64,000 bases of DNA. It comes from an uncultured Clostridia bacterium. GTDB taxonomy: Bacteria > Bacillota > Clostridia > Peptostreptococcales > Anaerovoracaceae. A program made the position numbers and the translations under genes. Under the pieces are notes generated by a model, which was given only the letters and a program-made list of their open reading frames with translations, ran no database searches and was not told the DNA's origin. The DNA is taken from assembly GCA_945876935.1 (NCBI GenBank), contig CAMCQA010000001.1, forward strand, positions 1 to 64,000, in the 5' to 3' direction. Positions 40,835 through 49,795 of this stretch are shown one piece after another (positions within the stretch are counted from its first letter, which is position 1; every line of letters begins with the position of its first letter).

Positions 40835-40870
40835 AATGCCTCCTTAAAACTAATTTGTTACAGTTTACTT

Positions 40871-40899
40871 ATTATATAACATGAAGCAGCTTTCTGCAA
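40871..40899 (-). promoter_or_regulatory. Promoter of AI-2E-type gene
   Basis: On the minus strand TTGCAG, 17 bases, TATAAT, 36 bases before the ATG. Confidence 0.75.
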
Positions 40900-40901
40900 C
40901 G

Positions 40902-40938
40902 AAAAAGCCCTTACCAATAAAATGCAAGGACTTTTTTA
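40902..40938 (-). terminator. Terminator of pirin gene
   Basis: AAAAAG-C-CCTT pairs with AAGG-A-CTTTTT (one mismatch) directly downstream of the pirin stop, with T's on the minus strand. Confidence 0.55.
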
Positions 40939-40959
40939 TTTTAACTCTAAGTTTATATT

Positions 40960-41805
40960 CTATGGTGTAACTATATTAGACTTATCCAAGAAAGTTCCAT
41001 CTTCAAGTTGTTTGAAGGCATCCATAAGCTCTTCTCTTGAATTCATTACTATAGGACCCGCCCAGTGAGCAGGCTCATTTAAATAGTCTGAACTCATAAG
41101 AAGGACTTGTATATCTTCTGAATCGGCAGAGATATTTATTTGATTTTCTGAATTATCCAGCTTTATTGCAGTTTTCTCATCTATATCTTCGTTACATATC
41201 TGAGCTTTGCCAATCAGTGTAAATAGCATAAGGCTCTTGTCTTTAGGAATATCCAGAGATAAGCTATGTCCTGCTGAAAGATGGATATCATAATAATCAA
41301 AGGGCAGATATTTGCTTTTATATCCTTGGTACTCTCCGTAGCTTCCGGCTAGCAACCTTATTTTTCCACCTTCTATAGGAATTTCATGTATTTCTTCACT
41401 TTTTATAGCTTTATATTCAGGCTCTACAAACTTGTACTTTTGAGGTAAATTTAACCATAGCTGCACACCGAGCATTCTGTCTGAAGGGGGAATTTCCTCA
41501 GAATGTATAATACCTGCTCCAGCTGTCATCCATTGAACGCTTCCAGAAGTTATTGTATCTTCATAGCCAAGGCTGTCCTTATGGGTCATTTGACCTTTGT
41601 AAAGGTAGGTAATCGTTTCTATTCCTCTATGGGGATGAGATGGGAAGCCTGCAGTATAGTCGTCTGGATTTGTGCTATCGAAAGAGTCGAGCATCAGTAT
41701 AGGATCAAAAGCCTTTATTGTTTCTGCTCCAAGCACTCTTACAAGATTAACTCCTGCTCCATCTACAGTTGGAAAGCCGGTTATTTTTTCTTTTATTTTT
41801 CTCAT
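40960..41805 (-). CDS. Pirin family protein
   Basis: A 281-residue bicupin. The N-terminal cupin has the metal ligands in FPSHPHRGIETITYL (two His), HKDSLG and MTAGAGIIHSEE (His and Glu); this is the Pirin_N signature. The C-terminal domain follows with SAGHSLSLDIPKD. Pirins are iron-containing; some have quercetinase activity, others act as redox-linked cofactors of regulators. GGAGA precedes the ATG. It is monocistronic. Confidence 0.93.
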   Translation of the reverse strand: MRKIKEKITGFPTVDGAGVNLVRVLGAETIKAFDPILMLDSFDSTNPDDYTAGFPSHPHRGIETITYLYKGQMTHKDSLGYEDTITSGSVQWMTAGAGIIHSEEIPPSDRMLGVQLWLNLPQKYKFVEPEYKAIKSEEIHEIPIEGGKIRLLAGSYGEYQGYKSKYLPFDYYDIHLSAGHSLSLDIPKDKSLMLFTLIGKAQICNEDIDEKTAIKLDNSENQINISADSEDIQVLLMSSDYLNEPAHWAGPIVMNSREELMDAFKQLEDGTFLDKSNIVTP

Positions 41806-42055
41806 AATTATATTCTCCTATCCACATTTTATTATTCTTAAAATTAGGATAAACCTAAATGTTCTACAGATTCTAGTTTATTATTTTATACCCAGTTAAC
41901 AGGATTGTTACCAGATGGATAACACAAGTGATTTTGGCAAAAATAAGGAGCAAATATCATAAGTTTATTTTAAAACATATAATATAATGGTATGAGTAGA
42001 TAGAGACTGTGTAAAATAAGCGGTTTAATTGTATTTGAAAAGGATATTTGATAAA

Positions 42056-44716
42056 ATGAATAGTATGGAAAAGAATTTTGTAATAATAGATGGAAACAGC
42101 TTAATCAATAGGGCGTATTTTGCTATACAAAGACCGATGGTTACTAAAGAGGGTATATATACTCAGGGGATATATGGCTTCTTGAATATGCTGGAAAAAA
42201 TTAAAAAGATGTATACCCCAGAGCTTATAGGGGTTGCTTTTGATGTTAAAGCAAAAACTTTCAGACATAACATGTTTGATGGATATAAGAGTGGTAGAAA
42301 GTCTATGGACGTTGAGCTTGCTATGCAGCTACCTATATTGAAAGACGTGCTTAAGGCTATGAACATTAAAACTGTGGAGTTAGAAGGTTTTGAGGCAGAT
42401 GACTTAATTGGTACTCTGGCAAAACAAGGAGAAGCGGAAGGCTTTAAATCCTTAATTATAACTGGTGATAAGGACGCCCTTCAGCTAGTGACGGAAAACA
42501 CGGAGGTTATATTTACCAAGAAGGGGATTTCGGAGTTTGTTAGATATGATGAGAAAACCTTTGAAGACGAATACAATTTCCCTCCTAAAATAATGATTGA
42601 TTATAAATCGTTATTTGGCGATAAATCAGATAATATACCGGGAGTAGCTGGTATAGGTGATGTTACAGCTAAAAAGCTACTTTGGGAATATAAGGATTTA
42701 GACAACATATATGAAAATATTGAATCTATAAAAAGTAAGTCTGTGAAGGGCAAGCTAGAGAACGGAAGAATAGATGCTTATATGTCAAAAAAGCTCGCAA
42801 CTATAAACACTTCTGTTCCTATGGACTTAGATTTGAATGAATATAAGAGTCTTGATCCTGATATGGATGCTCTGATTGCTATATACAGAAAGCTTGAGTT
42901 TAACAGCTTTTTAAATAAAATGGGAAAGAAAGGCTCAGAAATAAAGGAAGAACATTCTATTAAAGCTTTTGAGAAAATTTATGTAGATGAAAATAATATA
43001 AATGAATTGTTAGCTAGTATACCTGAGGCGGATAGCATAGGTATGCGCATTATAGATTCTGAAGAAGAAAAAGAAAAGCTGATAAGAGAAGATAGCCTTG
43101 TTGGATTTTTAATTGGAGAGAAGTTATTTGCTACAGAGAAAAACTCAATGCTTTTAAATGAAATATTTTCTAAAATCGAGGAAGCTGAGATACCGTTGTT
43201 TGGACACCAACTTAGAAATGAAGTTGTCCTTATGATGGAAAAAGGAATAAAACACTTTAATATTGTATTTGATACAGCTATTGCTTTGTATTTGATAGAT
43301 TCTAATAGATCTGACTATTCTCTCGAAAAAAGTGCAACGACAAAAGGAGTTGATATTTCTTTAGAAGCTAGAGAGACACAGTTAAGCTTTGACGGAAAAA
43401 GTAGCAGAGAGGATGTTGATAAGCAGTTAGCTAACTTAGAGAAACAATTCTCTCTAATTCTTGATTTAATGGATGAGCAGAAGCAAGAGTTGGATTCTCA
43501 GAATATGAATAGCCTATTTGAAGAAGTTGAACTTCCTCTTATTGAGGTTATGGCTTTCATGCAGTATCAAGGCATGAAGCTTGATCAAGACAAGCTCAAT
43601 GAAATAGGTGATGAGCTAAAAGCAAAGATAAATAAATTGACAGATGAAATTTACAGTATAGCTGGAGAGGAATTCAACATCAATTCTCCAAGACAGCTAG
43701 GTGTTATTTTATTTGAGAAAATGGAATTGAAGGCAGGGAAGAAAACGAAGACGGGATATTCCACAAATGCTGAAACTCTAGAAAAAATAAGAGATGATAG
43801 CCCTATTATTCCTGCTATTCTTGAATATAGAAAACTAAATAAACTTGTAACTACTTATATTGATGGTCTTATAGCTTTTGTACATGAGGACGGAAAAATA
43901 CACTCTCAATTTAACCAAACTGTTGCAAGTACAGGAAGATTGTCAAGTTCGAACCCTAATATGCAAAACATTCCTATTAGAGATGAGGCAGGAAAGAAAA
44001 TAAGAGGGGCATTTATTCCGGAAGATGGATATAGCTTTACTGGAGCCGACTACTCACAGATTGAGCTCAGGGTATTGGCACACATGAGTGGTGATGAAGC
44101 TCTTATAGAAAGTTTTAACAATGGTGAAGATATACATAGAGCTACTGCGGCAAGAGTCATGGGAATAGCTCCAGAGGATGTTACTAGCAGTGATAGAAGT
44201 AATGCAAAGGCAATAAATTTTGGCGTAATATACGGAATGGGTGCATTTAGCTTAAGTGAAGATTTAAATATCTCTTGGCAGGATGCAGAAAAATATATTA
44301 ACGATTATTTCTCAAAACATGAAAAGGTTAAACTTTTTATGGAAGCTCAAAAGCAATTAGCGAAAGAAAAGGGATATGTTGAGACGATTCTCAAGAGAAA
44401 GAGATATATACCGGAGATAAATGCTAAGAATATGATAGTAAAGCAACAGGGCAATAGACTTGCGATGAATACTCCTATACAGGGAAGTGCAGCTGACATT
44501 ATAAAGCTGGCTATGATAAAAGTATATAACGCTCTGAAGGGTATGAAGTCTAGATTGATTTTACAGGTGCACGATGAGCTCATTATTGAGACTTTCGATG
44601 ATGAAAAAGATCAAGTAGCTAAGTTATTAAAAGAAGCAATGGAAAGTGCTATAAAGCTTAAAGTTGATCTTAAAGTTGACTTAAATACCGGGGACAACTG
44701 GTTAGCTTTAAAGTAG
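42056..44716 (+). CDS. polA: DNA polymerase I
   Basis: An 886-residue PolA. Residues 1-290 form the 5' nuclease (FVIIDGNSLINRAYFA, EGFEADDLIGTLA, GDKSDNIPGVAGIGDVTAKKLL). The middle domain, about 310-480, lacks the D-x-E and other metal residues of an active proofreading exonuclease, as in Bacillus stearothermophilus-type PolA. The C-terminal polymerase has DYSQIELRVLAHMSG (A), SNAKAINFGVIYGMGAF (B) and QVHDELIIE (C). It acts in gap filling and repair. ATG 42056 has AAAGGA ten bases upstream; ATG 42065 is possible. Confidence 0.97.
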   Translation: MNSMEKNFVIIDGNSLINRAYFAIQRPMVTKEGIYTQGIYGFLNMLEKIKKMYTPELIGVAFDVKAKTFRHNMFDGYKSGRKSMDVELAMQLPILKDVLKAMNIKTVELEGFEADDLIGTLAKQGEAEGFKSLIITGDKDALQLVTENTEVIFTKKGISEFVRYDEKTFEDEYNFPPKIMIDYKSLFGDKSDNIPGVAGIGDVTAKKLLWEYKDLDNIYENIESIKSKSVKGKLENGRIDAYMSKKLATINTSVPMDLDLNEYKSLDPDMDALIAIYRKLEFNSFLNKMGKKGSEIKEEHSIKAFEKIYVDENNINELLASIPEADSIGMRIIDSEEEKEKLIREDSLVGFLIGEKLFATEKNSMLLNEIFSKIEEAEIPLFGHQLRNEVVLMMEKGIKHFNIVFDTAIALYLIDSNRSDYSLEKSATTKGVDISLEARETQLSFDGKSSREDVDKQLANLEKQFSLILDLMDEQKQELDSQNMNSLFEEVELPLIEVMAFMQYQGMKLDQDKLNEIGDELKAKINKLTDEIYSIAGEEFNINSPRQLGVILFEKMELKAGKKTKTGYSTNAETLEKIRDDSPIIPAILEYRKLNKLVTTYIDGLIAFVHEDGKIHSQFNQTVASTGRLSSSNPNMQNIPIRDEAGKKIRGAFIPEDGYSFTGADYSQIELRVLAHMSGDEALIESFNNGEDIHRATAARVMGIAPEDVTSSDRSNAKAINFGVIYGMGAFSLSEDLNISWQDAEKYINDYFSKHEKVKLFMEAQKQLAKEKGYVETILKRKRYIPEINAKNMIVKQQGNRLAMNTPIQGSAADIIKLAMIKVYNALKGMKSRLILQVHDELIIETFDDEKDQVAKLLKEAMESAIKLKVDLKVDLNTGDNWLALK

Positions 44717-44752
44717 CTTTTAAAATATTTGTGAATGGACAGGTTGTAGATT

Positions 44753-45352
44753 ATGATGGTCATAGGAATTACAGGCGGTATAGGCAGTGGCAAAAGTACA
44801 GTTAGCCAATACATTGAGAAAAAAGGATATACAATCTTGGATGCTGATAAGATTGCCAGATCTCTTCTTGATAAAAATAAGCCTGTATATGAAGCTTTGG
44901 TGTTGCGATATGGAGAAGATGTCTTAGATAATAAGAAGAATATTGACAGAAGCAAGGTTTCAAACATCGTCTTTTCAGATGAAAATGAGCTTACATTTCT
45001 CAATGATATAAGTCACAAGATGGTTGATGAAGTTATAAAAAGGGAGCTTTTATCAGCTGATCAAAGAGGAGATAAAATTATATTTATAGACGCGCCCTTA
45101 TTATTTGAGGCTAATGTCGATAGATATTGCAACTATACTTGGCTTGTTTATGCGGATCAGGAGCAGCGTATAAAGCGAACGATTGAGAGAGATGGTAGAA
45201 CAGAGGATAATGTAAAAGCCATAATTGATAGTCAAATGAAGGATGAGGATAAAATGAGTCTAGTTGATGATGTAATATCTAATTCCGGCAGTATTGAAGA
45301 TTTAATTCTGAGAGTTGAAGAGGTTCTTTTAAAATATGAAGATAAATTTTAG
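44753..45352 (+). CDS. coaE: Dephospho-CoA kinase
   Basis: A 199-residue P-loop kinase that makes CoA from dephospho-CoA. ITGGIGSGKSTVSQY is Walker A, ILDADKIARSLL holds the catalytic Asp, and IFIDAPLLFEANVD and RIKRTIERDGRTED are the lid and substrate segments. It follows polA, a common order in Firmicutes. It overlaps the next gene by 17 bases. There is no strong ribosome site, so coupling to polA is possible. Confidence 0.96.
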   Translation: MMVIGITGGIGSGKSTVSQYIEKKGYTILDADKIARSLLDKNKPVYEALVLRYGEDVLDNKKNIDRSKVSNIVFSDENELTFLNDISHKMVDEVIKRELLSADQRGDKIIFIDAPLLFEANVDRYCNYTWLVYADQEQRIKRTIERDGRTEDNVKAIIDSQMKDEDKMSLVDDVISNSGSIEDLILRVEEVLLKYEDKF

Positions 45353-47018
45353 AGGATTTATTGAAGCGATAAAGAAAAAGATAAATAACATAGGTGGTGC
45401 TCGAAGATATAGATGGATGAAAATATCTATTTACCTTGGAGTTGGTCTTTTGGTTTTTGGAATCGTTTATGAGAGTTTTTTCAGCCATGATGACTTTGGC
45501 AACAGTGTTGGTAAAACTAAGACGCAGAAGGAGACAGAAAATATTGCAAGCATAGGCGTAGCTCATCTGAGAACCCTAAACCCTCTTGTATCTAATGATG
45601 AAGATACAAGATATCTATCTCCCCTAATATATCGTAGTCTGTTCTCTTTAGATGAAAAAATGACTCCCCAAGCTGATTTAGCAGATACATATTCTTTCTC
45701 AGGAAATACAATGGAGATAACTCTTAAATCAGCTAAATGGGAGGATGGAGAGCCTATAAAGGGCAAGGATGTAGAGTTTACATACAGAGCTTTGAAGAAG
45801 ATAGGAAATGCAGGGCCTTATGCTAGGAGCATCTCTAGTATTAAAAATATAAGATCAGATGGAAATAAGGTAATGGTGGATTTTAATGATAGTTCCAATA
45901 TGTCGATGCACTATTTACAGTTTCCGGTATTACCTAGTCACGTGTATAGCGGTACAGATAGTATTACAAAGGAAGACGAGGATTTTCAGCCTATAGGAAG
46001 CGGACCTTTTAAATGTGGAACGTTCAGTAATGATAAAGGTATGATAATGTACCCTAGTGAGAATTTTTCTGGTGAAAAAGCAAAAAGTAATATAAAAGTC
46101 GTAATTATTAAGGATGATTTGGCTAGAAGTAATTTTGTAGAAGCTGGAAATATATCTGTACTTTTAAGTAAAGACGCTGATAGAAGCGGTCAATTTACTA
46201 AGGAAGGCATCAAGATAGATAACTTTTTAAGTAATCAAATTGAGTTTTTAGCATTTAATACAAAGTCAACAAAAGTTGATAAAAGGAGAGTTAGAAGGGC
46301 CATTGCGTATTGTACAGACTTAGATAGTATTTTAGAAGAAGACTACATTGGCTCTGCTAAGAAAAGCCCTACTTTATTTATGGAAGGTTACATGAACAGC
46401 AAAGGTAAGTCAGCCTATAGCTTTGATAAGGATAAGGCGGAGGCTCTTCTTAAAAAGGCTGGATATGAGGATAAAGATAAGGATGGAGTCTTAGATGATG
46501 AGAATGGAGAACCGTTTACTCTGGATTTGATTGTAGGCGAAGGTCTTTCAGAGAGAAAGGGTGCCTTAGAGAAAATAGCAAAATCTCTTAAAAGTGTAGG
46601 TGTAGAATCAAATATAAGAGAACTTTCTCAAGATGCTTTAAAAGCCGCTATATCATCAGGTGATTATGATGTAGCATTGATAGGTATGAGTTTGGATGAT
46701 ACGATGGACTTGAGAAGTCTTCTTAAAAGTGAGGGAAGTAATAACGTAGCATCATATAGCGCTAAGGAAGTGGATGAGTACTTTGATAAGCTATACTCAG
46801 GCATGACGATAGAGCAATCACAGAAAGAGATTGATAATATTAAAAAAATGATAAATGAAGATATGCCATACTATTGCATTTGCTATAGAACTTATGGTAT
46901 TGTAAAAGCACCTGTTTTTTCTGGAGAAATAAAGTCTAACTTTATTAATCCATATATGAAAGCTGAGACATGGTCATCTGTGTATATAAAAAATTTAAAT
47001 GAAGAACAGGATGACTAA
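45336..47018 (+). CDS. Membrane-anchored SBP_bac_5-type solute-binding protein
   Basis: A 560-residue protein with a cytoplasmic basic start, one membrane helix (YLGVGLLVFGIVYESFF, about residues 32-48) and a peptide-binding-protein domain (ADLADTYSFSGNTMEITLKSAKWEDGEPIKGKDVEFTYRALK, shown here as a span near residues 100-145). The family usually has a lipobox cysteine; none is present, so it is anchored by its N-terminus. No permease or ATPase gene lies nearby, so it is an orphan binding protein. Peptide or oligomer sensing is possible but unproven. Confidence 0.85.
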   Translation: MKINFRGFIEAIKKKINNIGGARRYRWMKISIYLGVGLLVFGIVYESFFSHDDFGNSVGKTKTQKETENIASIGVAHLRTLNPLVSNDEDTRYLSPLIYRSLFSLDEKMTPQADLADTYSFSGNTMEITLKSAKWEDGEPIKGKDVEFTYRALKKIGNAGPYARSISSIKNIRSDGNKVMVDFNDSSNMSMHYLQFPVLPSHVYSGTDSITKEDEDFQPIGSGPFKCGTFSNDKGMIMYPSENFSGEKAKSNIKVVIIKDDLARSNFVEAGNISVLLSKDADRSGQFTKEGIKIDNFLSNQIEFLAFNTKSTKVDKRRVRRAIAYCTDLDSILEEDYIGSAKKSPTLFMEGYMNSKGKSAYSFDKDKAEALLKKAGYEDKDKDGVLDDENGEPFTLDLIVGEGLSERKGALEKIAKSLKSVGVESNIRELSQDALKAAISSGDYDVALIGMSLDDTMDLRSLLKSEGSNNVASYSAKEVDEYFDKLYSGMTIEQSQKEIDNIKKMINEDMPYYCICYRTYGIVKAPVFSGEIKSNFINPYMKAETWSSVYIKNLNEEQDD

Positions 47019-47058
47019 ATTAAAATAGAATATAAGATGAAATTTTGATTTTGTCTTT

Positions 47059-47144
47059 GCGACCGTGGCGGAATGGCAGACGCGCTGTCTTGAGGGGGCA
47101 GTGAGCAAAAGCTCGTATGGGTTCAAGTCCCATCGGTCGCACCA
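47059..47144 (+). tRNA. tRNA-Leu(GAG)
   Basis: An 86-base gene from GCGACCGTGGCGG to CGGTCGC, the discriminator A and an encoded CCA. The anticodon stem encloses CTTGAGG, so the anticodon is GAG (codons CUC/CUU). A long variable arm (GTGAGCAAAAGCTCGT) marks a class II tRNA. It stands between the solute-binding protein and yicC genes. Confidence 0.96.
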
Positions 47145-47165
47145 TATAAAAAATATAGCTGTCTT

Positions 47166-47197
47166 AACTCAATGCCTAGAGGTGTTGAGTTTTTTTG
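47166..47197 (+). terminator. Terminator after tRNA-Leu
   Basis: AACTCAA and TTGAGTT pair around a 12-base loop, followed by seven T's. Confidence 0.75.
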
Positions 47198-47308
47198 TAG
47201 CTTTAGCATAGGTCAATCGACAAATGTGAGGTGAACAATAAAATCATGTTATGGCTATGAAGAAATCGTAAAATTATGATTTAAAAGTGCTATATTATGG
47301 CAATAAAG

Positions 47309-47337
47309 TTGTCAAATATGAGCTTTTTTATTATACT
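47309..47337 (+). promoter_or_regulatory. Promoter of yicC
   Basis: TTGTCA, 17 bases, TATACT, 22 bases before the ATG. Confidence 0.75.
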
Positions 47338-47358
47338 AAATTCAGTAGGAGGAGTTTT

Positions 47359-48240
47359 ATGGTAAAGAGTATGACTGGCTTTGGCAAAATGCAGAGAGCT
47401 TTTGAGAATAGAAATATAACTGTTGAATTAAAGTCTGTAAATAGCAGATATTGTGATATCAATGTAAAATTGAATAGAAAATACAGTTTTTTAGAGGAAC
47501 ATATAAAGAAGCTTATAGGAAGCATCATAAGAAGAGGGAAAATAGAAACTTTTATCAATATTGAGAATGTTGCAGGCAATGATGTAAAAGTGGATATCAA
47601 CAAAGATATTATTAAGGATTACATGAATCAAATTAGTATTCTTGCTGGCGAAATTGATGTGGAAAACAAGGTTTCTATAGAATTTCTTTTGGATCTTCCG
47701 GAAGTTATAAAGCTTTCTGCAAAAGAGGAGAATGAAGAAGAATTATTGAGTCAGGTTAAAGAACTTTTAATTGAAGCTTTAGATAAATTTGATAGCATGA
47801 GAGTTGTGGAAGGTGAGAAACTAGCAGCAGACATATTTGCCAGACTAGACCTTATAGAAAACAACTTAGCTAATATTGAAAAACAAGCAGATTTAGTTGG
47901 CGATTTATATAGAGATAAACTTAAGAATCGCATAGAAGATATAATCAAGGGTGCAGGTGAAATAAGTGAGGAGCGCATAGCTACTGAAGCGGCTTTTTTT
48001 GCAGAAAAAGCTAATATTACAGAAGAGATAGTTCGATTGAAAAGCCATATAGTGCAGATGAGAGATATACTTAATGGACCTAATTCAGAAGGTAGAAAGC
48101 TAGATTTTTTATTGCAAGAAATGAATAGAGAAGCTAATACAATTGGATCAAAAGCAAATGACCTTTCTATTACTAAATATATGTTAGATACAAAAAGTGA
48201 AATAGAAAAGATAAGGGAACAGGTTCAAAACATTGAATAG
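47359..48240 (+). CDS. yicC: YicC family endoribonuclease-like protein
   Basis: A 293-residue YicC protein. SMTGFGKMQRAFENRNITVELKSVNSR is the classic N-terminus, and LDFLLQEMNREANTIGSKAND the C-terminal DUF1732 mark. ATG 47359 with AGGAGGAG is the clear start. YicC-type proteins have ribonuclease activity on small RNAs in E. coli and a stationary-phase role. The neighbour gmk is a widespread partner. Confidence 0.95.
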   Translation: MVKSMTGFGKMQRAFENRNITVELKSVNSRYCDINVKLNRKYSFLEEHIKKLIGSIIRRGKIETFINIENVAGNDVKVDINKDIIKDYMNQISILAGEIDVENKVSIEFLLDLPEVIKLSAKEENEEELLSQVKELLIEALDKFDSMRVVEGEKLAADIFARLDLIENNLANIEKQADLVGDLYRDKLKNRIEDIIKGAGEISEERIATEAAFFAEKANITEEIVRLKSHIVQMRDILNGPNSEGRKLDFLLQEMNREANTIGSKANDLSITKYMLDTKSEIEKIREQVQNIE

Positions 48241-48242
48241 TC

Positions 48243-48271
48243 TTGAAATCAAGAAGTAAAAATGGTATAAT
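48243..48271 (+). promoter_or_regulatory. Promoter of gmk-rpoZ
   Basis: TTGAAA, 17 bases, TATAAT, 39 bases before the gmk start; it begins three bases after the yicC stop. Confidence 0.85.
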
Positions 48272-48310
48272 CTATTGCCATAAGTTTAGGTTGACATACA
48301 AGGAGATATT

Positions 48311-48940
48311 ATGTATTTAGGAAGGCTTTTTGTACTCTCTGGACCATCTGGAGCTGGAAAAGGAACTATTTGTAAGGAGCTTTTAAAAAATAGTGAAAGA
48401 ATGGTTCTGTCCATATCTATGACGACAAGGTCACCGAGAGAGGGAGAAGTTGATGGTATTAATTATCACTTCGTAACAAAGGAACAATTTGAAGAAAATA
48501 TAAAAGAAGATGGATTCTTAGAGTATGCACAGGTTTTCGAAAACTACTATGGAACGCCTAAACAGCTTGTTATAGATACACTTAAAAGCGGCAAGGATGT
48601 TCTTCTTGAGATCGATACTCAGGGAGCTATGCAAATAAAAAAAGCATACCCTGATGCTATATTTATATTTATTTTACCGCCATCTATGAAAGAGCTTAGA
48701 AGAAGGATTACCAATAGAGGGACTGAAGATGCCTCAACTATGGAGCTGCGACTAAGAGAAGCATTGACGGAGATAGAGTATGTAGAAAAATATGATTATG
48801 CCGTTGTAAACGATCAGCTTATTGTTGCCGTAGATAGAGTTAAGACTATTGTAAGAGCGGAACACTTAAAGGTAGCAGAGGGGATAAAAGATATAATTAA
48901 TAGATATAAGGAGGATGAAAATGCTATACCCATCGATTAA
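48311..48940 (+). CDS. gmk: Guanylate kinase
   Basis: A 209-residue enzyme that turns GMP into GDP. FVLSGPSGAGKGTICKEL is Walker A; SMTTRSPREGEVDGINYHFV and ENYYGTPK bind GMP; DVLLEIDTQGAMQIKK is the Walker B segment. CAAGGAGAT precedes the ATG. It overlaps rpoZ by 20 bases, as is common in Firmicutes. Confidence 0.97.
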   Translation: MYLGRLFVLSGPSGAGKGTICKELLKNSERMVLSISMTTRSPREGEVDGINYHFVTKEQFEENIKEDGFLEYAQVFENYYGTPKQLVIDTLKSGKDVLLEIDTQGAMQIKKAYPDAIFIFILPPSMKELRRRITNRGTEDASTMELRLREALTEIEYVEKYDYAVVNDQLIVAVDRVKTIVRAEHLKVAEGIKDIINRYKEDENAIPID

Positions 48941-49124
48941 TGATATTAGAAAAAAAGAAGAAAGCAGATATACTCTTGTTATATTAACAGCTATGAGAGC
49001 TAGAGAAATTATAGACGGCAAGCCAGCTTTAATAGAGTCAGATAAGAATATTAAGAAACAGTCAGTTTCTATAGCAGCTGAGGAGATTGCTAAGGACTTT
49101 ATAACATACAATAGAACAAACTAA
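48921..49124 (+). CDS. rpoZ: RNA polymerase omega subunit
   Basis: A 67-residue omega subunit. YPSINDIRKKEESRYTLVILTAMRAREII and the later SVSIAAEEIAKDFI match the conserved core. ATG 48921, six bases after AAGGAGG, is better spaced than the ATG at 48915. It starts inside gmk. Omega helps assembly of RNA polymerase and may bind ppGpp. Confidence 0.93.
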   Translation: MLYPSINDIRKKEESRYTLVILTAMRAREIIDGKPALIESDKNIKKQSVSIAAEEIAKDFITYNRTN

Positions 49125-49145
49125 TGAAAAAGCTAATGTAATGTA

Positions 49146-49182
49146 AAGCCTCTACAAACACGAGTTTGTAAGGGCTTTTTTT
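49146..49182 (+). terminator. Terminator of gmk-rpoZ
   Basis: AAGCCTCTACAAAC pairs with GTTTGTAAGGGCTT (small internal mismatch) around a 4-base loop, followed by T's. Confidence 0.85.
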
Positions 49183-49207
49183 GTTTATCATGAAAGGAGA
49201 ATAAAGT

Positions 49208-49525
49208 ATGATTTACTTTAAAAAAGATAAAGCTCTTCATAAAGTCAGGGAAGAAGAGATTGTGTATGTTCATCAAAATAAGAGGGATGTGGTCTTCGTT
49301 ACAGAAAAAGGAGAGTTTTGTCTAAAGAGTAATAAAATAAACTTTATAGAGAGCTTTCTTGGAGATGAATTCTTCAAGTGTCATAGTTATATACTTGTTA
49401 ACTTAAACAAGGTGGAAGTAGTGAATCAAATGGATGTAGTTTTATCTGGTGATCTATCTGTAGGAATGTGTAAAGCTGCAACTGACAGATTGAAAAAAGA
49501 GTTGAAAAGGCGGAATCCTTTTTGA
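49208..49525 (+). CDS. Stand-alone LytTR DNA-binding protein
   Basis: A 105-residue protein made up of little more than a LytTR domain: EEEIVYVHQNKRDVVFVTEKGEF, FIESFLGDEFFKCHSYILVNLNKVEVV and the basic end. No receiver domain is present. LytTR regulators often control surface or competence genes; two-gene LytTR systems with a membrane inhibitor also exist, but no such partner gene is next to it. GAAAGGAG precedes the ATG. Confidence 0.9.
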   Translation: MIYFKKDKALHKVREEEIVYVHQNKRDVVFVTEKGEFCLKSNKINFIESFLGDEFFKCHSYILVNLNKVEVVNQMDVVLSGDLSVGMCKAATDRLKKELKRRNPF

Positions 49526-49651
49526 TAGAAAAGAGCCTTAATAGAGTATGGGGTGTAAAAAAAGTTAAGTTCTGAATAAATCCTTTAAAATAGTGGGATA
49601 GGCAATCTATTATGATTTGAAAAATTGATTGATTTTTATTAATTCAGGGTA

Positions 49652-49680
49652 TTGAAAAGTGATATTTAATATAGTATCAT
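49652..49680 (+). promoter_or_regulatory. Promoter of rpsB-tsf
   Basis: TTGAAA, 17 bases, TATCAT, followed by a leader of about 110 bases. Confidence 0.7.
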
Positions 49681-49686
49681 ATACTT

Positions 49687-49790
49687 TGGTGCAAAATGCA
49701 CTTAGATTAAGCACGCCACCCTACAGCTGGAGCGGTGCCTATAGGCTCTCCTGTTGGAAAAGGTAGGCGGAAGGTAAAAACCATGGAGGT
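49687..49790 (+). ncRNA. Structured leader RNA of rpsB
   Basis: The leader holds a hairpin GTGCA-AAA-TGCAC (49689-49701) and a multi-part stem. CGC and CTAC (49714-49724) pair with GTAG and GCG (49763-49769). Inside lie GGAG/CTCC and the GCC-TATA-GGC hairpin (49737-49746). The ribosome site GGAGG follows. The layout fits an S2-binding autoregulatory leader like those of other ribosomal operons. It is inferred by folding by eye, and I do not claim a match to a named family. Confidence 0.5.
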
Positions 49791-49795
49791 ATAAA

